From: Hyphomicrobium sp. LHD-15
GTDB taxonomy: Bacteria; Pseudomonadota; Alphaproteobacteria; Rhizobiales; Hyphomicrobiaceae
Direction of reading: 5' to 3'
Assembly (NCBI RefSeq): GCF_031157355.1
Contig: NZ_JAVIFT010000002.1
Span: forward strand, 124,001 to 188,000
Length of the DNA: 64,000 nucleotides
Each line of letters opens with the position of its first letter. Within the stretch, counting starts at the first letter, position 1. Both the position numbers and the translations under genes were made by a program. This document shows positions 51,758 through 61,911 of the stretch, piece after piece. The notes under the pieces are model-generated. The model had not been told where the DNA came from. It saw only the letters and a list, made by a program, of their open reading frames with translations, and searched no databases.

Positions 51758-52093
51758 TATCGGCAGCTTCCCGGCATGGCCCACTCGAACGGGGCGGATG
51801 CCCTGATGTAAGGTCGCGATTGAAATTCGTCCAGGCACAGCTTCTCTCTGCCGGGCTTGCCACGGCAGGAAGCGCGCTGATCATGTCCTTCAACTTAGGC
51901 CACAAAGTGGGAGAAGCCAATATTCTTGCGGGGCCGGCCGCACGAAGACCCCAACTTCGGGACATTGGGCGATTGCGACGGCGCCTTCACCATGATAGCC
52001 ACCTTGCCGTCCTTCCAACCTCGCCCCGGACAGATCCGCCGACCGGCCGGCCGCCGAGGTCTCTCCCGCAACGACAATCGAGAGCTTTCCAAG

Positions 52094-52597
52094 ATGGCAG
52101 ACAAGAACAAGCCCAGCCCCGAAGACACGGACGGCGAGGCGCTGGGGGCGCAAAAGCCGATCGAAGCTCAGGTGGTCGCGCAGTTCATCAAGGATCTGTC
52201 GTTCGAGAACCCGAGCGTCGGCAAACTGCTCGAAGGCCCGAGCGATACGCCGAACATCAAGCTCGAGATCAATGTCGGCGCCAAGCGCCTGCAACCGGAG
52301 CTGTTCGAGAGCGCCATCGACTTCAAGGCCGTCGCATCCAGCAAGGACGGCACGATCTACGACCTCGAGATCGTCTATGCCGGGTTGTTCCGTTTGAAAA
52401 ACATTCCAGAGCAGGCGCTTGAGCCGTTCCTGCTGATCAATTGCCCGACGCTGATCTTCCCGTTCCTGCGGCGCATCGTGGCCGACATCACGCGGGAAGG
52501 CGGGTTCCCGCCGCTGCTGCTCGACCCGATCGACTTCGCTCAGCTGTTCGTGCGCCGCAAGCAGGAGCTGGCGTCGGTTTCCGGCAAGCCGAACTAA
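52094..52597 (+). CDS. secB: Protein-export chaperone SecB
   Basis: A 167-residue tetrameric chaperone that holds preproteins unfolded and delivers them to SecA. The start at 52094 (TTTCCAAG upstream is a weak site) yields a short Lys/Glu/Asp tail and then the core AQFIKDLSFENPSVGKLLEG, IYAGL-like AGLFRLKNIPEQALEPFLLI, and FPPLLLDPIDFAQLFVRRKQ. All conserved parts are present. It is convergent with dnaQ over four bases and divergent from timA. Confidence 0.97.
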   Translation: MADKNKPSPEDTDGEALGAQKPIEAQVVAQFIKDLSFENPSVGKLLEGPSDTPNIKLEINVGAKRLQPELFESAIDFKAVASSKDGTIYDLEIVYAGLFRLKNIPEQALEPFLLINCPTLIFPFLRRIVADITREGGFPPLLLDPIDFAQLFVRRKQELASVSGKPN

Positions 52598-52601
52598 GAA
52601 T

Positions 52602-53318
52602 TCAATTTGTTCCCTCGGGTGCGAAGAAGCGCTTCCAAAGCGCCTTCGGCCCGAGCGTTTCGACAAAAGCGCGGTGAGCAGCGACCATATCCGCCGTCAG
52701 CCTCGGCTCCAGCGGAACTGGTCGCGGACCTCTCGTCGCGACGCTGCCGGCCCGCTGGTCGCGTCCGCCACGCGATCGCTCGGTTTGCAGGACGAGACTG
52801 GCCTGCCGCTCGCCCAACAGCTCCACATACACGTCCGCCAGCAGGATCGAGTCCATCAAGGCGCCGTGCTTGATGCGCTTCGAGTTATCGATGCCGTAGC
52901 GTTTGCAAAGGGCGTCGAGGCTGTTGGGGCCGGCTGGATGCTTGCGGCGCGCGAGCTGCAGCGTGTCGACGACCCGGCTCATGGCGATGGCCGGATGCTT
53001 CAGACGCTCGAGCTCCATGTTCAAGAAGCCGACGTCGAAGGTCGCGTTATGAATGACGAGCGTGTCGCCGGCGATGAACTTCAAGAAGTCGTCCGCCACG
53101 CTAGAAAACAGCGGCTTGTCGAGCAAAAATTGCGTCGAGAGACCATGCACGGCCTCGGCTTCAGCCGGAACGTTTCGCTCGGGATTGATGAAGCGGTGAA
53201 ATTCGTTCCCGGTCGGGATTCGATTGACCAGCTCGACGCAGCCGATTTCGATCAACCGGTCGCCCTTGCGGGGATCGAGGCCGGTGGTTTCGGTATCGAG
53301 GACGATCTCGCGCAGCAT
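52602..53318 (-). CDS. dnaQ: DNA polymerase III epsilon (proofreading) subunit
   Basis: A 238-residue DEDDh exonuclease that proofreads for the replicase. Exo I is LDTETTGLDP (D8, E10), exo II is VIHNATFDVGFLNMEL, and exo III carries the HGALMDSILLADVY His/Asp pair. The C-terminal 50 residues hold the linker and the alpha-binding tail. It is the last gene of the leftward origin-side block ppsR-maf-aroE-coaE-dnaQ and has a 101-base gap after coaE. Confidence 0.96.
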   Translation of the reverse strand: MLREIVLDTETTGLDPRKGDRLIEIGCVELVNRIPTGNEFHRFINPERNVPAEAEAVHGLSTQFLLDKPLFSSVADDFLKFIAGDTLVIHNATFDVGFLNMELERLKHPAIAMSRVVDTLQLARRKHPAGPNSLDALCKRYGIDNSKRIKHGALMDSILLADVYVELLGERQASLVLQTERSRGGRDQRAGSVATRGPRPVPLEPRLTADMVAAHRAFVETLGPKALWKRFFAPEGTN

Positions 53319-53419
53319 CGAACAGCCTTCGGTTGGCGCCTGTCATTGCTATGAATGGGTGACGCTGGACAAGACGAACGCTTGGGAAACTTCCGTCGAA
53401 GGGAGGCTAAGCTTTTGCT

Positions 53420-54040
53420 CTAGGTGTGTCGCCAATGACGCGCATAGGCGTGGGCAGGCCGCTTCCCCAACTCGGCGAGGATAGCATCGACCTGGGCAAT
53501 GGTGTCGGTGAACTCCCCCCCGGTATCCACAACGAAATCGGCCTTCGCCCGCTTTTCGGCATCGACCATCTGACGCGCCAGCAACGCGTCGAGGCGGGCT
53601 TCCGTCATACCGGGCCGCTCCAAAACGCGGGCGCGCTGTTGATCGGCGGGCGCCGACACCACGACGACCACATCGACCTGCGCATCAAGTCCGGCTTCGA
53701 GCAGAAGTGGAATTTCGAGCACGGCCGCACGATCTCCGCGCCGGCTTGCGCCTTCAAGGAACTGGATTTCGCCGTCGCGCACCATTGGGTGGACGATGCG
53801 CTCCAGCGTCCGGAACTTCGCGGCATCGGTGCCGAGCACCGCAGCGAGGCGAGGCCTGTCGACCTTTCCGTCTGCGGTGGTTCCGGGAAAGGCGGCCTCG
53901 ATCAGGGGAACGGCTTCACCCGCATAGAGCCGATGCACCTCCTGATCGGCGTCGAAAACCGCAAGCCCGCGCGCGCGGAGTAAGTTCGCGATCGTCGATT
54001 TGCCCATGCCGATCGATCCGGTGAGGCCAATGATCAGCAT
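53420..54040 (-). CDS. coaE: Dephospho-CoA kinase
   Basis: A 206-residue kinase for the last step of coenzyme A synthesis (dephospho-CoA + ATP to CoA). The P-loop is LTGSIGMGKST at about 5-15, the CoA-site segment is FDADQEVHRLY, and the lid has LLARQMVDAEKRAKADFVVD. Length and motifs are standard. It overlaps the aroE stop by one base (TAATG), so translation is coupled. Confidence 0.96.
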   Translation of the reverse strand: MLIIGLTGSIGMGKSTIANLLRARGLAVFDADQEVHRLYAGEAVPLIEAAFPGTTADGKVDRPRLAAVLGTDAAKFRTLERIVHPMVRDGEIQFLEGASRRGDRAAVLEIPLLLEAGLDAQVDVVVVVSAPADQQRARVLERPGMTEARLDALLARQMVDAEKRAKADFVVDTGGEFTDTIAQVDAILAELGKRPAHAYARHWRHT

Positions 54041-54885
54041 TACGCGGCCTCGATGTCGGCGGCGATGCGATCGTAAAGTTCATCCGTTACCTCGGGGCGA
54101 ACTCCGAACCATTTCTCAAAACCCGGCACGGCCTGATGCAACAACATGCCGAGACCATCGACCGTGCGCAAACCGTGGCGGCGTGCCTCGCGGATCAGCC
54201 CGGTTTCGAGCGGCACATAGACGATGTCGGACACGATGCTATCGGGGTGGAAGTCGGTGAAATCCATGTCGAGCGAGCCCGCACCCTTGAGTCCGACGGA
54301 GGTCGTGTTGACCAGAACGGCTGCTTCGGTCGAGGCGCGGGATCGCTGCTCCCACGGGAGAACCTTGACGCGGGGTCCGAAGTCGCGCGCGATCGCTTCG
54401 GCGCGCTCGGTCGAACGATTGAAAATGCGAACCTCGGCAACGCCGGCTTCCAGAAACCCATAAACGATGGCGCGCGCCGCACCGCCGGCGCCGAGAATCG
54501 AAACCGGCGCGTCGCGGCGGTCCCAGCCTTCGGCTTCGAGGGCGAGGTAGCTCATGTAGCCATAGGTATCTGTGTTGGCCGCGCAGAGCCGGCCGTTTTC
54601 GAGCCAAAGCGTATTGGCGGCGCCAACTGCGGTCGCGGACGGCGCACGTTCTACAGCGGCCCGGAACGCGGCTTCCTTATGCGGGATGGTGACGTTGCAT
54701 CCGGCGAGGCCCTCGGCGCCCAGCGCCGCGAGAAACGCACTAATCTCGTCCGGCGGCACAGCGCGCTTCGTATAGGTGCCGGCAATTTTGTAGTGCTCAA
54801 GCCAATATCCATGGATTGCCGGCGAGCGCGAATGCTCGATTGGCCAGCCGATGACGCACGCATTCTTTGAGGGAGCCTGGTTCAT
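54040..54885 (-). CDS. aroE: Shikimate dehydrogenase (NADP+)
   Basis: A 281-residue enzyme of the shikimate pathway that reduces 3-dehydroshikimate. The N-terminal substrate site is GWPIEHSRSPAIHGYWLEHY, the catalytic Lys/Asp area has NVTIPHKEAAF, the NADP Rossmann loop is ILGAGGAARAIVYGF, and NTTSVGLKG is present. All key segments are intact. The start overlaps the maf stop by four bases (ATGA). It is part of the origin-side operon. Confidence 0.96.
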   Translation of the reverse strand: MNQAPSKNACVIGWPIEHSRSPAIHGYWLEHYKIAGTYTKRAVPPDEISAFLAALGAEGLAGCNVTIPHKEAAFRAAVERAPSATAVGAANTLWLENGRLCAANTDTYGYMSYLALEAEGWDRRDAPVSILGAGGAARAIVYGFLEAGVAEVRIFNRSTERAEAIARDFGPRVKVLPWEQRSRASTEAAVLVNTTSVGLKGAGSLDMDFTDFHPDSIVSDIVYVPLETGLIREARRHGLRTVDGLGMLLHQAVPGFEKWFGVRPEVTDELYDRIAADIEAA

Positions 54886-55496
54886 GAGACAAGCACCTCG
54901 CGGCGGCGGAGTTCGGCGAGAAGCGGCAGAAGCGGCAGGCCCAGAATCGTGCTGTGGTCGCCTTCGACGGTTTCGAACAGCTGAATGGCCGGCCCCTCGA
55001 TCTGGTAGGCGCCGACCGAGGTCAGCACCACCGGGCCCACCTGTTCGAGATAACGATCAAGCGCCGCATCGCTGAAGTTCCGCAGGGTCAGACGGGCGGT
55101 CTCGACGCCGCGCCAAACAACGGTTCCGCCTTGGGCCAGAGCCGTTGCCGAGTGCAATGCATGGGATTTACCGCGCAGCGCGCCGAGGCAGGCACGGGCT
55201 TCCGCCATATCCTTTGCCTTTTCGAACAGGCGGCCCTCGAACGACAGCACCTGGTCTGCGCCGATGACGAGGGCATCCGCCTGTTCGGCGCTGACGGACC
55301 TGGCCTTTTCCTCGGCCAGGACCAAGGCGATCGATTCATGTGAAACAGAAGGCTCGCCAGTGAGCAGGCGATCACGGATGGCCGCTTCGTCGACATCCGC
55401 CGCGTGGATTTCCACGGCAACGCCCGCTGCTTCGAGCAACGCGCGGCGCGTCTTGCTGCCGGAAGCGAGCACCAGTCTCGTCGCGTCAGACGCCAT
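54882..55496 (-). CDS. maf: Maf-like nucleoside triphosphate pyrophosphatase
   Basis: A 204-residue house-cleaning pyrophosphatase acting on non-canonical or modified nucleotides. The signature opens LVLASGSKTRRALLEAAGVA, with IGADQVLSFEGRLFEKAKD and LHSATAL at the expected places. It resembles the alphaproteobacterial YceF/Maf-2 group; subgroup specificity is not certain. It overlaps ppsR by 11 bases and aroE by four, typical of a tight operon. Confidence 0.93.
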   Translation of the reverse strand: MASDATRLVLASGSKTRRALLEAAGVAVEIHAADVDEAAIRDRLLTGEPSVSHESIALVLAEEKARSVSAEQADALVIGADQVLSFEGRLFEKAKDMAEARACLGALRGKSHALHSATALAQGGTVVWRGVETARLTLRNFSDAALDRYLEQVGPVVLTSVGAYQIEGPAIQLFETVEGDHSTILGLPLLPLLAELRRREVLVS

Positions 55497-56394
55497 GACT
55501 TGACCCCGGGCCAGATCCCGTACCCGGCCCCGCTCCGGCCGCCGCTTCTTCCGGCTCCCCTTCGCCTTCGCCGGCTTTCGAATCGGCCATCAGACGAATG
55601 ATCGTTGCGGCGGTTTCCTCGACCGACCGGCGCGTGACATCGATGACCGGCCAACCGTGCTTGGCGCAGAGCTTGCGCGTATAGGTGATCTCGGCCGCAA
55701 TCCGGCTTCTGTCGACGTAATCCTCGAGGTCGCGGTCGCCGATCAGCAGGGCCCGGTTGCGGCGAATCTCCGCAATACGGTCCGGGCTTGCGATCAGGCA
55801 GACGACGAAAGCGGAATGATTGCTGGCGATCTCTTCCGGGAACGGCAGCGACGGCACGAGCGGCACATTGGCTGTCTTGTAGCCGCGCTGGGCGAGATAA
55901 ATGCTGGTCGGCGTTTTGGACGTCCGCGAGATGCCGAGCAGAATGATGTCGGCCTCGTTCAGATCCGTAGGCAGACGGCCATCATCGTGCGCCATTGTGA
56001 AATTCAGCGCGTCGATGCGGCGGAAGTAGTCTGCGTCGAGAACATGCTGGCCGGCGACCGTCGGGGTCTGCGGCGCACCTAGATACGATTCGAACACCTG
56101 CATGATCGGCTGAAGCACCGCGAGGCACGGTACCTTAAGCTCTTTGCAGCGCTGTTCGAGCTCCGCGATCAGGGTCAGGTTGACGATCGTATAAAGCACG
56201 ATGCCCGGCGCCTGCTCGATCTCCTGCAGCACACGCTTCAACTGCCGCGCATTCCGCACCAACGGGTGGACATGCTCGATCGGGCGGATCTGCGCATACT
56301 GCACCGCCGCCGCCTTAGCGATCGTGGTCAGTGTTTCGCCGGTCGAATCCGAGACGAGATGGAGATGGAAGTAGCTCGGCTGGCTGTTGGCCAT
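55486..56394 (-). CDS. ppsR: PEP synthase / pyruvate phosphate dikinase regulatory protein
   Basis: A 302-residue bifunctional kinase/pyrophosphorylase (DUF299) that switches PEP synthase or PPDK off and on. The start MANSQPSYFHLHLVSDSTGE is canonical; the P-loop is LLGISRTSKTPTSIYLAQRG at about 152-171. It is the homologue of Rickettsia RP001, which borders the origin in Rickettsia and Caulobacter. The C-terminal 30 residues are a disordered Glu/Gly/Pro tail. It is the first gene of the leftward operon that starts at the proposed oriC. Confidence 0.95.
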   Translation of the reverse strand: MANSQPSYFHLHLVSDSTGETLTTIAKAAAVQYAQIRPIEHVHPLVRNARQLKRVLQEIEQAPGIVLYTIVNLTLIAELEQRCKELKVPCLAVLQPIMQVFESYLGAPQTPTVAGQHVLDADYFRRIDALNFTMAHDDGRLPTDLNEADIILLGISRTSKTPTSIYLAQRGYKTANVPLVPSLPFPEEIASNHSAFVVCLIASPDRIAEIRRNRALLIGDRDLEDYVDRSRIAAEITYTRKLCAKHGWPVIDVTRRSVEETAATIIRLMADSKAGEGEGEPEEAAAGAGPGTGSGPGSSHGV

Positions 56395-56395
56395 C

Positions 56396-56404
56396 TGTGG
56401 ATCA
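56396..56404 (-). promoter_or_regulatory. DnaA box (G-box type)
   Basis: TGATCCACA read on the minus strand, overlapping the last bases before ppsR. It matches the moderate-affinity DnaA box of the Caulobacter origin. Confidence 0.65.
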
Positions 56405-56465
56405 AGAGCCTTCTTGTTCGGGATGCGGGAGGTCGGTCCCGGAGGGGGTGTGCAAGACGGGCGAG

Positions 56466-56474
56466 TTATCCACC
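56466..56474 (+). promoter_or_regulatory. DnaA box, near-consensus
   Basis: TTATCCACC, one mismatch to TTATCCACA. It lies 62 bases from the other box. Confidence 0.6.
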
Positions 56475-56806
56475 GGGATACCCCGATTACGCCCGATGTG
56501 AAGTGTTTTTCTCAAGCGGAAGCCGTCCCTGTTGATTGACGATCTCTCAACGGTCTCTTGCGGACAATCAACATGGTTTCCCCAGATCCAAGGCAAACCG
56601 AACGCGACACAAGTGGTTGACTCTCATGGCCTCGGCCGGGCCTAGTGGCGCGCGCTGCACAGGGACGCAAGCAGTAGCGTCGTGCGTTCTTCAGAGGGTA
56701 AAAGGCGCGGGAAAAGCGTGGGACAGGACCGACATCCCCGAAACTCACGGCCCTAATAACAATAATAACAACTAGAAGACTCTTAGTATTTATTGAAGGG
56801 AAGGTT

Positions 56807-57874
56807 ATGGCCGAGAGTGCGGAGCGCAAACCGACAGCGACTGCCAAGCGGCGGTTTCTCGAACCGTTCAGGGGGGAGGCGCTCGACGTTCCCCCGATCT
56901 GGCTGATGCGCCAGGCTGGCCGCTATCTGCCGGAGTACCGCGCGACGCGGGCGGACGCGGGTGATTTTCTCACGCTTTGCTACACGCCGAAGCTCGCCGC
57001 CGAAGTAACCCTGCAGCCGATCCGGCGCTATGGGTTCGATGCTGCGATCCTGTTTTCGGATATCCTGGTCGTGCCGGATGCGCTGGGGCAAACGGTGCGG
57101 TTCGTCGAGGGAGAGGGACCGCGGCTCGATCCGATCCGGGCTGTCGGGGATCTCGGCCAGCTCGATCCGGCGAAGACGGCCACGAAATTCGGTCTCGTTT
57201 CGGAAACGGTTGCCCGGTTGCGGCAGGATCTGCCGGCGGAAACGGCGCTGATCGGTTTCTGCGGCGCGCCGTGGACGGTCGCGACCTACATGGTTCAGGG
57301 GCAAGGCTCGGCGGATCAGGCGGAAGCGCGGCTGTGGGCTTATCGCGATCCGGACGGCTTCGAGAAGCTGATCGACGTTCTGGTCGAGACGTCGATTGAT
57401 TATCTCGATCAGCAGGTTAAGGCGGGGGCGGATTGCCTCCAGATTTTCGATACCTGGGCCGGATCGTTGCCGGACGACGAATTCGATCGCTGGGTGGTAT
57501 CACCGACGCGGACCATCCGGGAGGCGATCCGGGATCTGCATCCGGATGTTCCGGTGATCGGGTTTCCGCGCGGGGCCGGTGCGGCCGCGGTCTGGTACGT
57601 GTCGGAGACGGGCGTCAACGGCATCGGCTGTGATACGGCGACCCCGCCGTTCGTCATGAGCGAGGCCTTCGACGACGAGGACGTGGTGGTTCAGGGCAAT
57701 CTCGATCCGCTGTTGCTGGTTGCGGGCGGCAGCCACCTCGACGAGCGTGTGGATGAGATCCTCGATCTGATGCGCGGCAAAAGATTCATATTCAACCTGG
57801 GGCATGGAATCGTGCCACAAACGCCGCCGGAGAACGTGGCGCGGCTGGTCGAGCGGGTTCGCTCGAAGGGCTAA
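56807..57874 (+). CDS. hemE: Uroporphyrinogen decarboxylase
   Basis: A 355-residue heme-pathway enzyme that converts uroporphyrinogen III to coproporphyrinogen III. It has the family signatures PPIWLMRQAGRYLPEYR (about 28-44), the catalytic Asp in AAILFSDILVVPDALG, GFCGAPWTVATYMVQG and the C-terminal FNLGHGIVPQTPPEN. GAAGGGAAGG just before the ATG is a good ribosome binding site. It is the first rightward gene at the origin and is followed by hemJ. Confidence 0.97.
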   Translation: MAESAERKPTATAKRRFLEPFRGEALDVPPIWLMRQAGRYLPEYRATRADAGDFLTLCYTPKLAAEVTLQPIRRYGFDAAILFSDILVVPDALGQTVRFVEGEGPRLDPIRAVGDLGQLDPAKTATKFGLVSETVARLRQDLPAETALIGFCGAPWTVATYMVQGQGSADQAEARLWAYRDPDGFEKLIDVLVETSIDYLDQQVKAGADCLQIFDTWAGSLPDDEFDRWVVSPTRTIREAIRDLHPDVPVIGFPRGAGAAAVWYVSETGVNGIGCDTATPPFVMSEAFDDEDVVVQGNLDPLLLVAGGSHLDERVDEILDLMRGKRFIFNLGHGIVPQTPPENVARLVERVRSKG

Positions 57875-57987
57875 ATTTAAAGCGGATCAAATGGTTGCTG
57901 TTTCTTGGCCTGATCAAAAGCGCGACCGTCGCGGATTTTCGCCGCTGAGCGAGGTGTTCGGCGCTGCGGGCAGGCTCGGGGTGGTCC

Positions 57988-58515
57988 GTGGTTGAGGTGC
58001 GCTCGGAAGCGTCGCCCGCCGTGCGGGCCGGGATCGCACTGGTCGTCACGGGCATTGCGTGCCTTGGCGCGATGGTGCTTTTCGGGGCTGCGGCCTATCC
58101 GTGGCTCAAGGCCGTCCATGTGATCGCGGTCATTTCGTGGATGGCCGGGATGCTCTACCTGCCGCGGCTTTTTATCTATCACTGCGACGCCCGGCCGGGC
58201 TCGGAGATGAGCGAAACGTTCAAGGTCATGGAACGGCGCCTGCTCAGGATCATCATCAATCCGGCGATGATCGTGACGTGGGTGATCGGGCTCTGGCTCG
58301 CCTGGCAGGGGGGGTATTTTACCGCTGGCTGGTTTCACGCCAAGTTGGCGCTGGTGCTGGGACTTTCCGGCGTGCACGGGTTCTTTTCGGCGTCGGTGCG
58401 GCGTTTTGGCGAGGATCGCAACACGATCTCCGCCCGGCATTGGCGGATGTGGAACGAAGCGCCGACCGTGCTGATGATCGGCATCGTCATTCTCGTGATC
58501 GTGAAACCGTTTTAG
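57988..58515 (+). CDS. hemJ: Protoporphyrinogen IX oxidase HemJ
   Basis: A 175-residue membrane enzyme of the HemJ (UPF0093) type that oxidises protoporphyrinogen to protoporphyrin, standard in alphaproteobacteria lacking HemG/HemY. The conserved His and Lys region is WLKAVHVIAVISWMAGMLYL, then PRLFIYH, and the fourth helix has WFHAKLALVLGLSGVHGFF. Five membrane segments are visible if the extra N-terminal hydrophobic stretch is counted. The GTG at 57988 is the only reasonable upstream start; a shorter form from a later codon would lose the first segment. It sits between hemE and rho. Confidence 0.93.
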   Translation: MVEVRSEASPAVRAGIALVVTGIACLGAMVLFGAAAYPWLKAVHVIAVISWMAGMLYLPRLFIYHCDARPGSEMSETFKVMERRLLRIIINPAMIVTWVIGLWLAWQGGYFTAGWFHAKLALVLGLSGVHGFFSASVRRFGEDRNTISARHWRMWNEAPTVLMIGIVILVIVKPF

Positions 58516-58590
58516 GGTTGCCGCGTTTGCGCAGAGACGCTTCCTCTCATCGAATTCGTTTGCTATAAGGGGATTAGATCGAATCGGCTC

Positions 58591-58636
58591 CTGGCCTCTC
58601 CGGCCAGTGAGTTGGCAATACAGCGCCTTGCGCTGT
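58591..58636 (+). promoter_or_regulatory. Leader hairpins upstream of rho
   Basis: CTGGCC/GGCCAG (58591-58607) and ACAGCGC/GCGCTGT (58620-58636) form two adjacent stems in the 230-base rho leader. TATAAG at 58565-58570 is a plausible -10 box just upstream. rho is known to be autoregulated through its leader in other bacteria; whether these stems take part is not known. Confidence 0.4.
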
Positions 58637-58745
58637 CGCCAAACGGTACGGCTTTCCCAGCCACATACCCCTCATATTCCCCACCCCAGGCCCGGCACAT
58701 TTTCCCCTCCCACCCTATCTGCCGTGGCCGTCATGGAGCGGTTTC

Positions 58746-60011
<1,266 letters not shown>

Positions 60012-60042
60012 CGCGTACTTTGCATTGTCGGCCTAAACAAAA

Positions 60043-60078
60043 ACGCGCCGGATCCTTCGATCCGGCGCGTTTCTCGTT
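60043..60078 (+). terminator. Rho-independent terminator after rho
   Basis: ACGCGCCGGATC (60043-60054) pairs perfectly with GATCCGGCGCGT (60059-60070) around CTTC, and TTCTCGTTT follows. It may also serve the convergent chemoreceptor gene. Confidence 0.85.
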
Positions 60079-60106
60079 TGTGGCGTCCGTATAGAGCGCT
60101 TCGTGA

Positions 60107-61588
60107 TCAGGCGATCAGTGCGTGGGAGGCTTCTCTCACCTTTTGCGTCGAAACGTTGGCGCTCTGGGCCGACGACGAGATGCGGCGCATGTTCTCCGAG
60201 ATCTCGTGCACGCCCTGGGATGCGGTCTGCATATTGGACGAGATATCCTGGGTTACGGCGCCTTGTTCCTCGACCGCTGCGGCAATGCCTTGCGAGATGT
60301 CGTTGATGGTTTCGATGATGCCGGTGATGTCCTTGATGGCTGCCACCGCGTCGTAAGTTCCGCTTTGGACCGTCGCGATCTGGTTCGAGATCTCGGCGGT
60401 GGCTCTCGCGGTTTGATTGGCGAGCGCTTTGACCTCCTGGGCGACGACCGCGAAGCCCTTGCCGGCATCGCCGGCGCGCGCGGCTTCGATGGTGGCGTTG
60501 AGGGCCAGCAGGTTGGTCTGGGAAGCAATGGTGTTGATCAGCTCCACCACCTGGCCGATGCGATCGGTTGCGGTCGAGAGCCCGGTAACGACGTCGTTGG
60601 CGCGGGTGCTCTGCTTTACGGCGCGGTTGGAGATCTGTGAGGCTTCATTGACGCGCCGGCTGATTTCCTGAACCGACGCAACGAGCTCTTCAGCGGCGGA
60701 AGCGACTGCCTGGACGTTGGTGGCGGTCTGGAACGAGGAGTTTTCAGCCGATTGCGCGTCCTGGGACGTGCGCTGGATCGCGGTGGTGATTTCCGAAAGG
60801 TCAGAATCGATCTGGACGAGCGTTTTGTCCTTTTGCTGCCGGTCGTGGACCATCTTGGTGATGTCCGTGCAGAACTTGACAACCTTGTAGGGCTGGCCGG
60901 ACGGGGAGAAAATCGGATTGTAGGTGGCCTGCAGCCAGACTTCCTTGCCACCTTTTCCGACGCGCTTGTATTCGGCGGCCTGGAACTCCCCGCGATTGAG
61001 AGCTGCCCAGAACTGTTGGTAGGCCGGGGAGTGGCGTTCGCTTTCCGTCACGAACATCCGGTGATGTTTGCCCTTGATCTCGTCGAAGGTGTAGCCGGTG
61101 GCGGCGAGAAAATTGGAGTTGGCGGTGATGACGGTGCCGTCGAGGTTGAATTGAATGACTGCCTGGCTCTTGTCGATTGCCGACAGCTGGCCTTCGTAGT
61201 CGGCGGTGCGCAGCTTTCTTGCGGTCACGTCGGTGCAGAATTTCACGACCTTGAATGGCTTGCCGTTCGAACCGATGATCGGGTTGTAGGTGGCTTGCAG
61301 CCAGACTTCCTTGCCGCCTTTGCCGATGCGCTTGTATTCGGCGGCCTGGAACTCCCCGCGATTGAGAGCTGCCCAAAACTGTTGGTAGGCCGCGCTATCG
61401 CGCTCGTTTTCCGTCACGAACATTCGGTGGTGCTGGCCCTTGATCTCGTCCAGCTTGTAGCCCGTTGCGGCCAGGAAGTTAGCGTTGGCCTTGAGAACTC
61501 TCCCGTCCATATCGAACTCGATGACAGCCTGAGACCGATCGATGGCGGAAAGTTGAGCATCGAGATCTGACGATTTTGCCGAAAACAT
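60107..61588 (-). CDS. Soluble double-PAS methyl-accepting chemotaxis protein
   Basis: A 493-residue cytoplasmic chemoreceptor with no membrane segment. Two PAS/PAC domains (about 14-128 and 136-248) are near-repeats with a 122-residue period; both share [19 protein letters not shown] and [14 protein letters not shown], and each has one Cys in VKFCTD. The signalling domain follows, with the hairpin tip [20 protein letters not shown], then [15 protein letters not shown]. There is no C-terminal CheR-binding pentapeptide. The order PAS-PAS-MCP without anchor matches BdlA of Pseudomonas aeruginosa, which controls biofilm dispersal. It is a single gene; the ligand (heme, flavin or none) is unknown. 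Confidence 0.93.
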   Translation of the reverse strand: MFSAKSSDLDAQLSAIDRSQAVIEFDMDGRVLKANANFLAATGYKLDEIKGQHHRMFVTENERDSAAYQQFWAALNRGEFQAAEYKRIGKGGKEVWLQATYNPIIGSNGKPFKVVKFCTDVTARKLRTADYEGQLSAIDKSQAVIQFNLDGTVITANSNFLAATGYTFDEIKGKHHRMFVTESERHSPAYQQFWAALNRGEFQAAEYKRVGKGGKEVWLQATYNPIFSPSGQPYKVVKFCTDITKMVHDRQQKDKTLVQIDSDLSEITTAIQRTSQDAQSAENSSFQTATNVQAVASAAEELVASVQEISRRVNEASQISNRAVKQSTRANDVVTGLSTATDRIGQVVELINTIASQTNLLALNATIEAARAGDAGKGFAVVAQEVKALANQTARATAEISNQIATVQSGTYDAVAAIKDITGIIETINDISQGIAAAVEEQGAVTQDISSNMQTASQGVHEISENMRRISSSAQSANVSTQKVREASHALIA

Positions 61589-61704
61589 GAGGGCTCCATT
61601 GCTTCTTATTGAGCACAGCTGGGCATTCCCTGGGCGCAGCGCGCTGGGGTGGGGAATTCATTGCGTTTGGGGAAATGACTTCACTCTATTGAACGGAGAA
61701 ATAT

Positions 61705-61721
61705 CATTCATATGATGAATG
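61705..61721. promoter_or_regulatory. Inverted repeat upstream of the chemoreceptor gene
   Basis: CATTCAT-ATG-ATGAATG is a perfect 7-3-7 dyad about 117 bases before the chemoreceptor start. It could be a regulator site. Confidence 0.4.
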
Positions 61722-61848
61722 AATTATTACTCGGAGCGCTCTAGACGAAACTAGACGCGCCCATTTCCGGCATTTCTGATCTAAATCATCTATTTCGTCA
61801 GTACTCTGTTTCATCACGCAAACGAGTACTTCGGTATCGCAAGTAAAA

Positions 61849-61868
61849 GGGCCGCCAAACGGCGACCC
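61849..61868 (-). terminator. Terminator of the desaturase-like gene
   Basis: GGGCCGCC and GGCGACCC pair with one wobble when read on the minus strand, and TTTTACTT follows. It starts 44 bases after the stop. Confidence 0.65.
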
Positions 61869-61911
61869 TCTTGCAGCGAAGTCAATGGTTTGATTGTGCG
61901 GTCCGCGTCCG

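Larger units (their letters stand above)
56395..56806. other. Proposed chromosomal replication origin (oriC)
   Basis: A 412-base non-coding gap between ppsR (leftward) and hemE (rightward), the place of Cori in Caulobacter. DnaA-box-like sites are TGATCCACA on the minus strand (56396-56404), identical to the Caulobacter G-box, and TTATCCACC (56466-56474), one base off the E. coli consensus. The stretch 56751-56801 is AT-rich (AATAACAATAATAACAACTA) and could be the unwinding element. Genes on both sides read away from it, as expected for leading strands. No CtrA TTAA-N7-TTAA site is evident. Position is supported by synteny; activity is inferred. Confidence 0.72.
61589..61911. other. Gap between the chemoreceptor and desaturase-like genes
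   Basis: About 320 bases with no gene. It holds a dyad at 61705-61721, an AT-rich stretch around 61680-61735 that probably contains the chemoreceptor promoter, and the terminator of the leftward desaturase-like gene at 61849-61868. Confidence 0.5.

Noticed and set aside
56565-56580. An IHF-like site in the proposed origin (AATCAACATGGTTT)
   Set aside because: The spacing is one base too long for the usual consensus.
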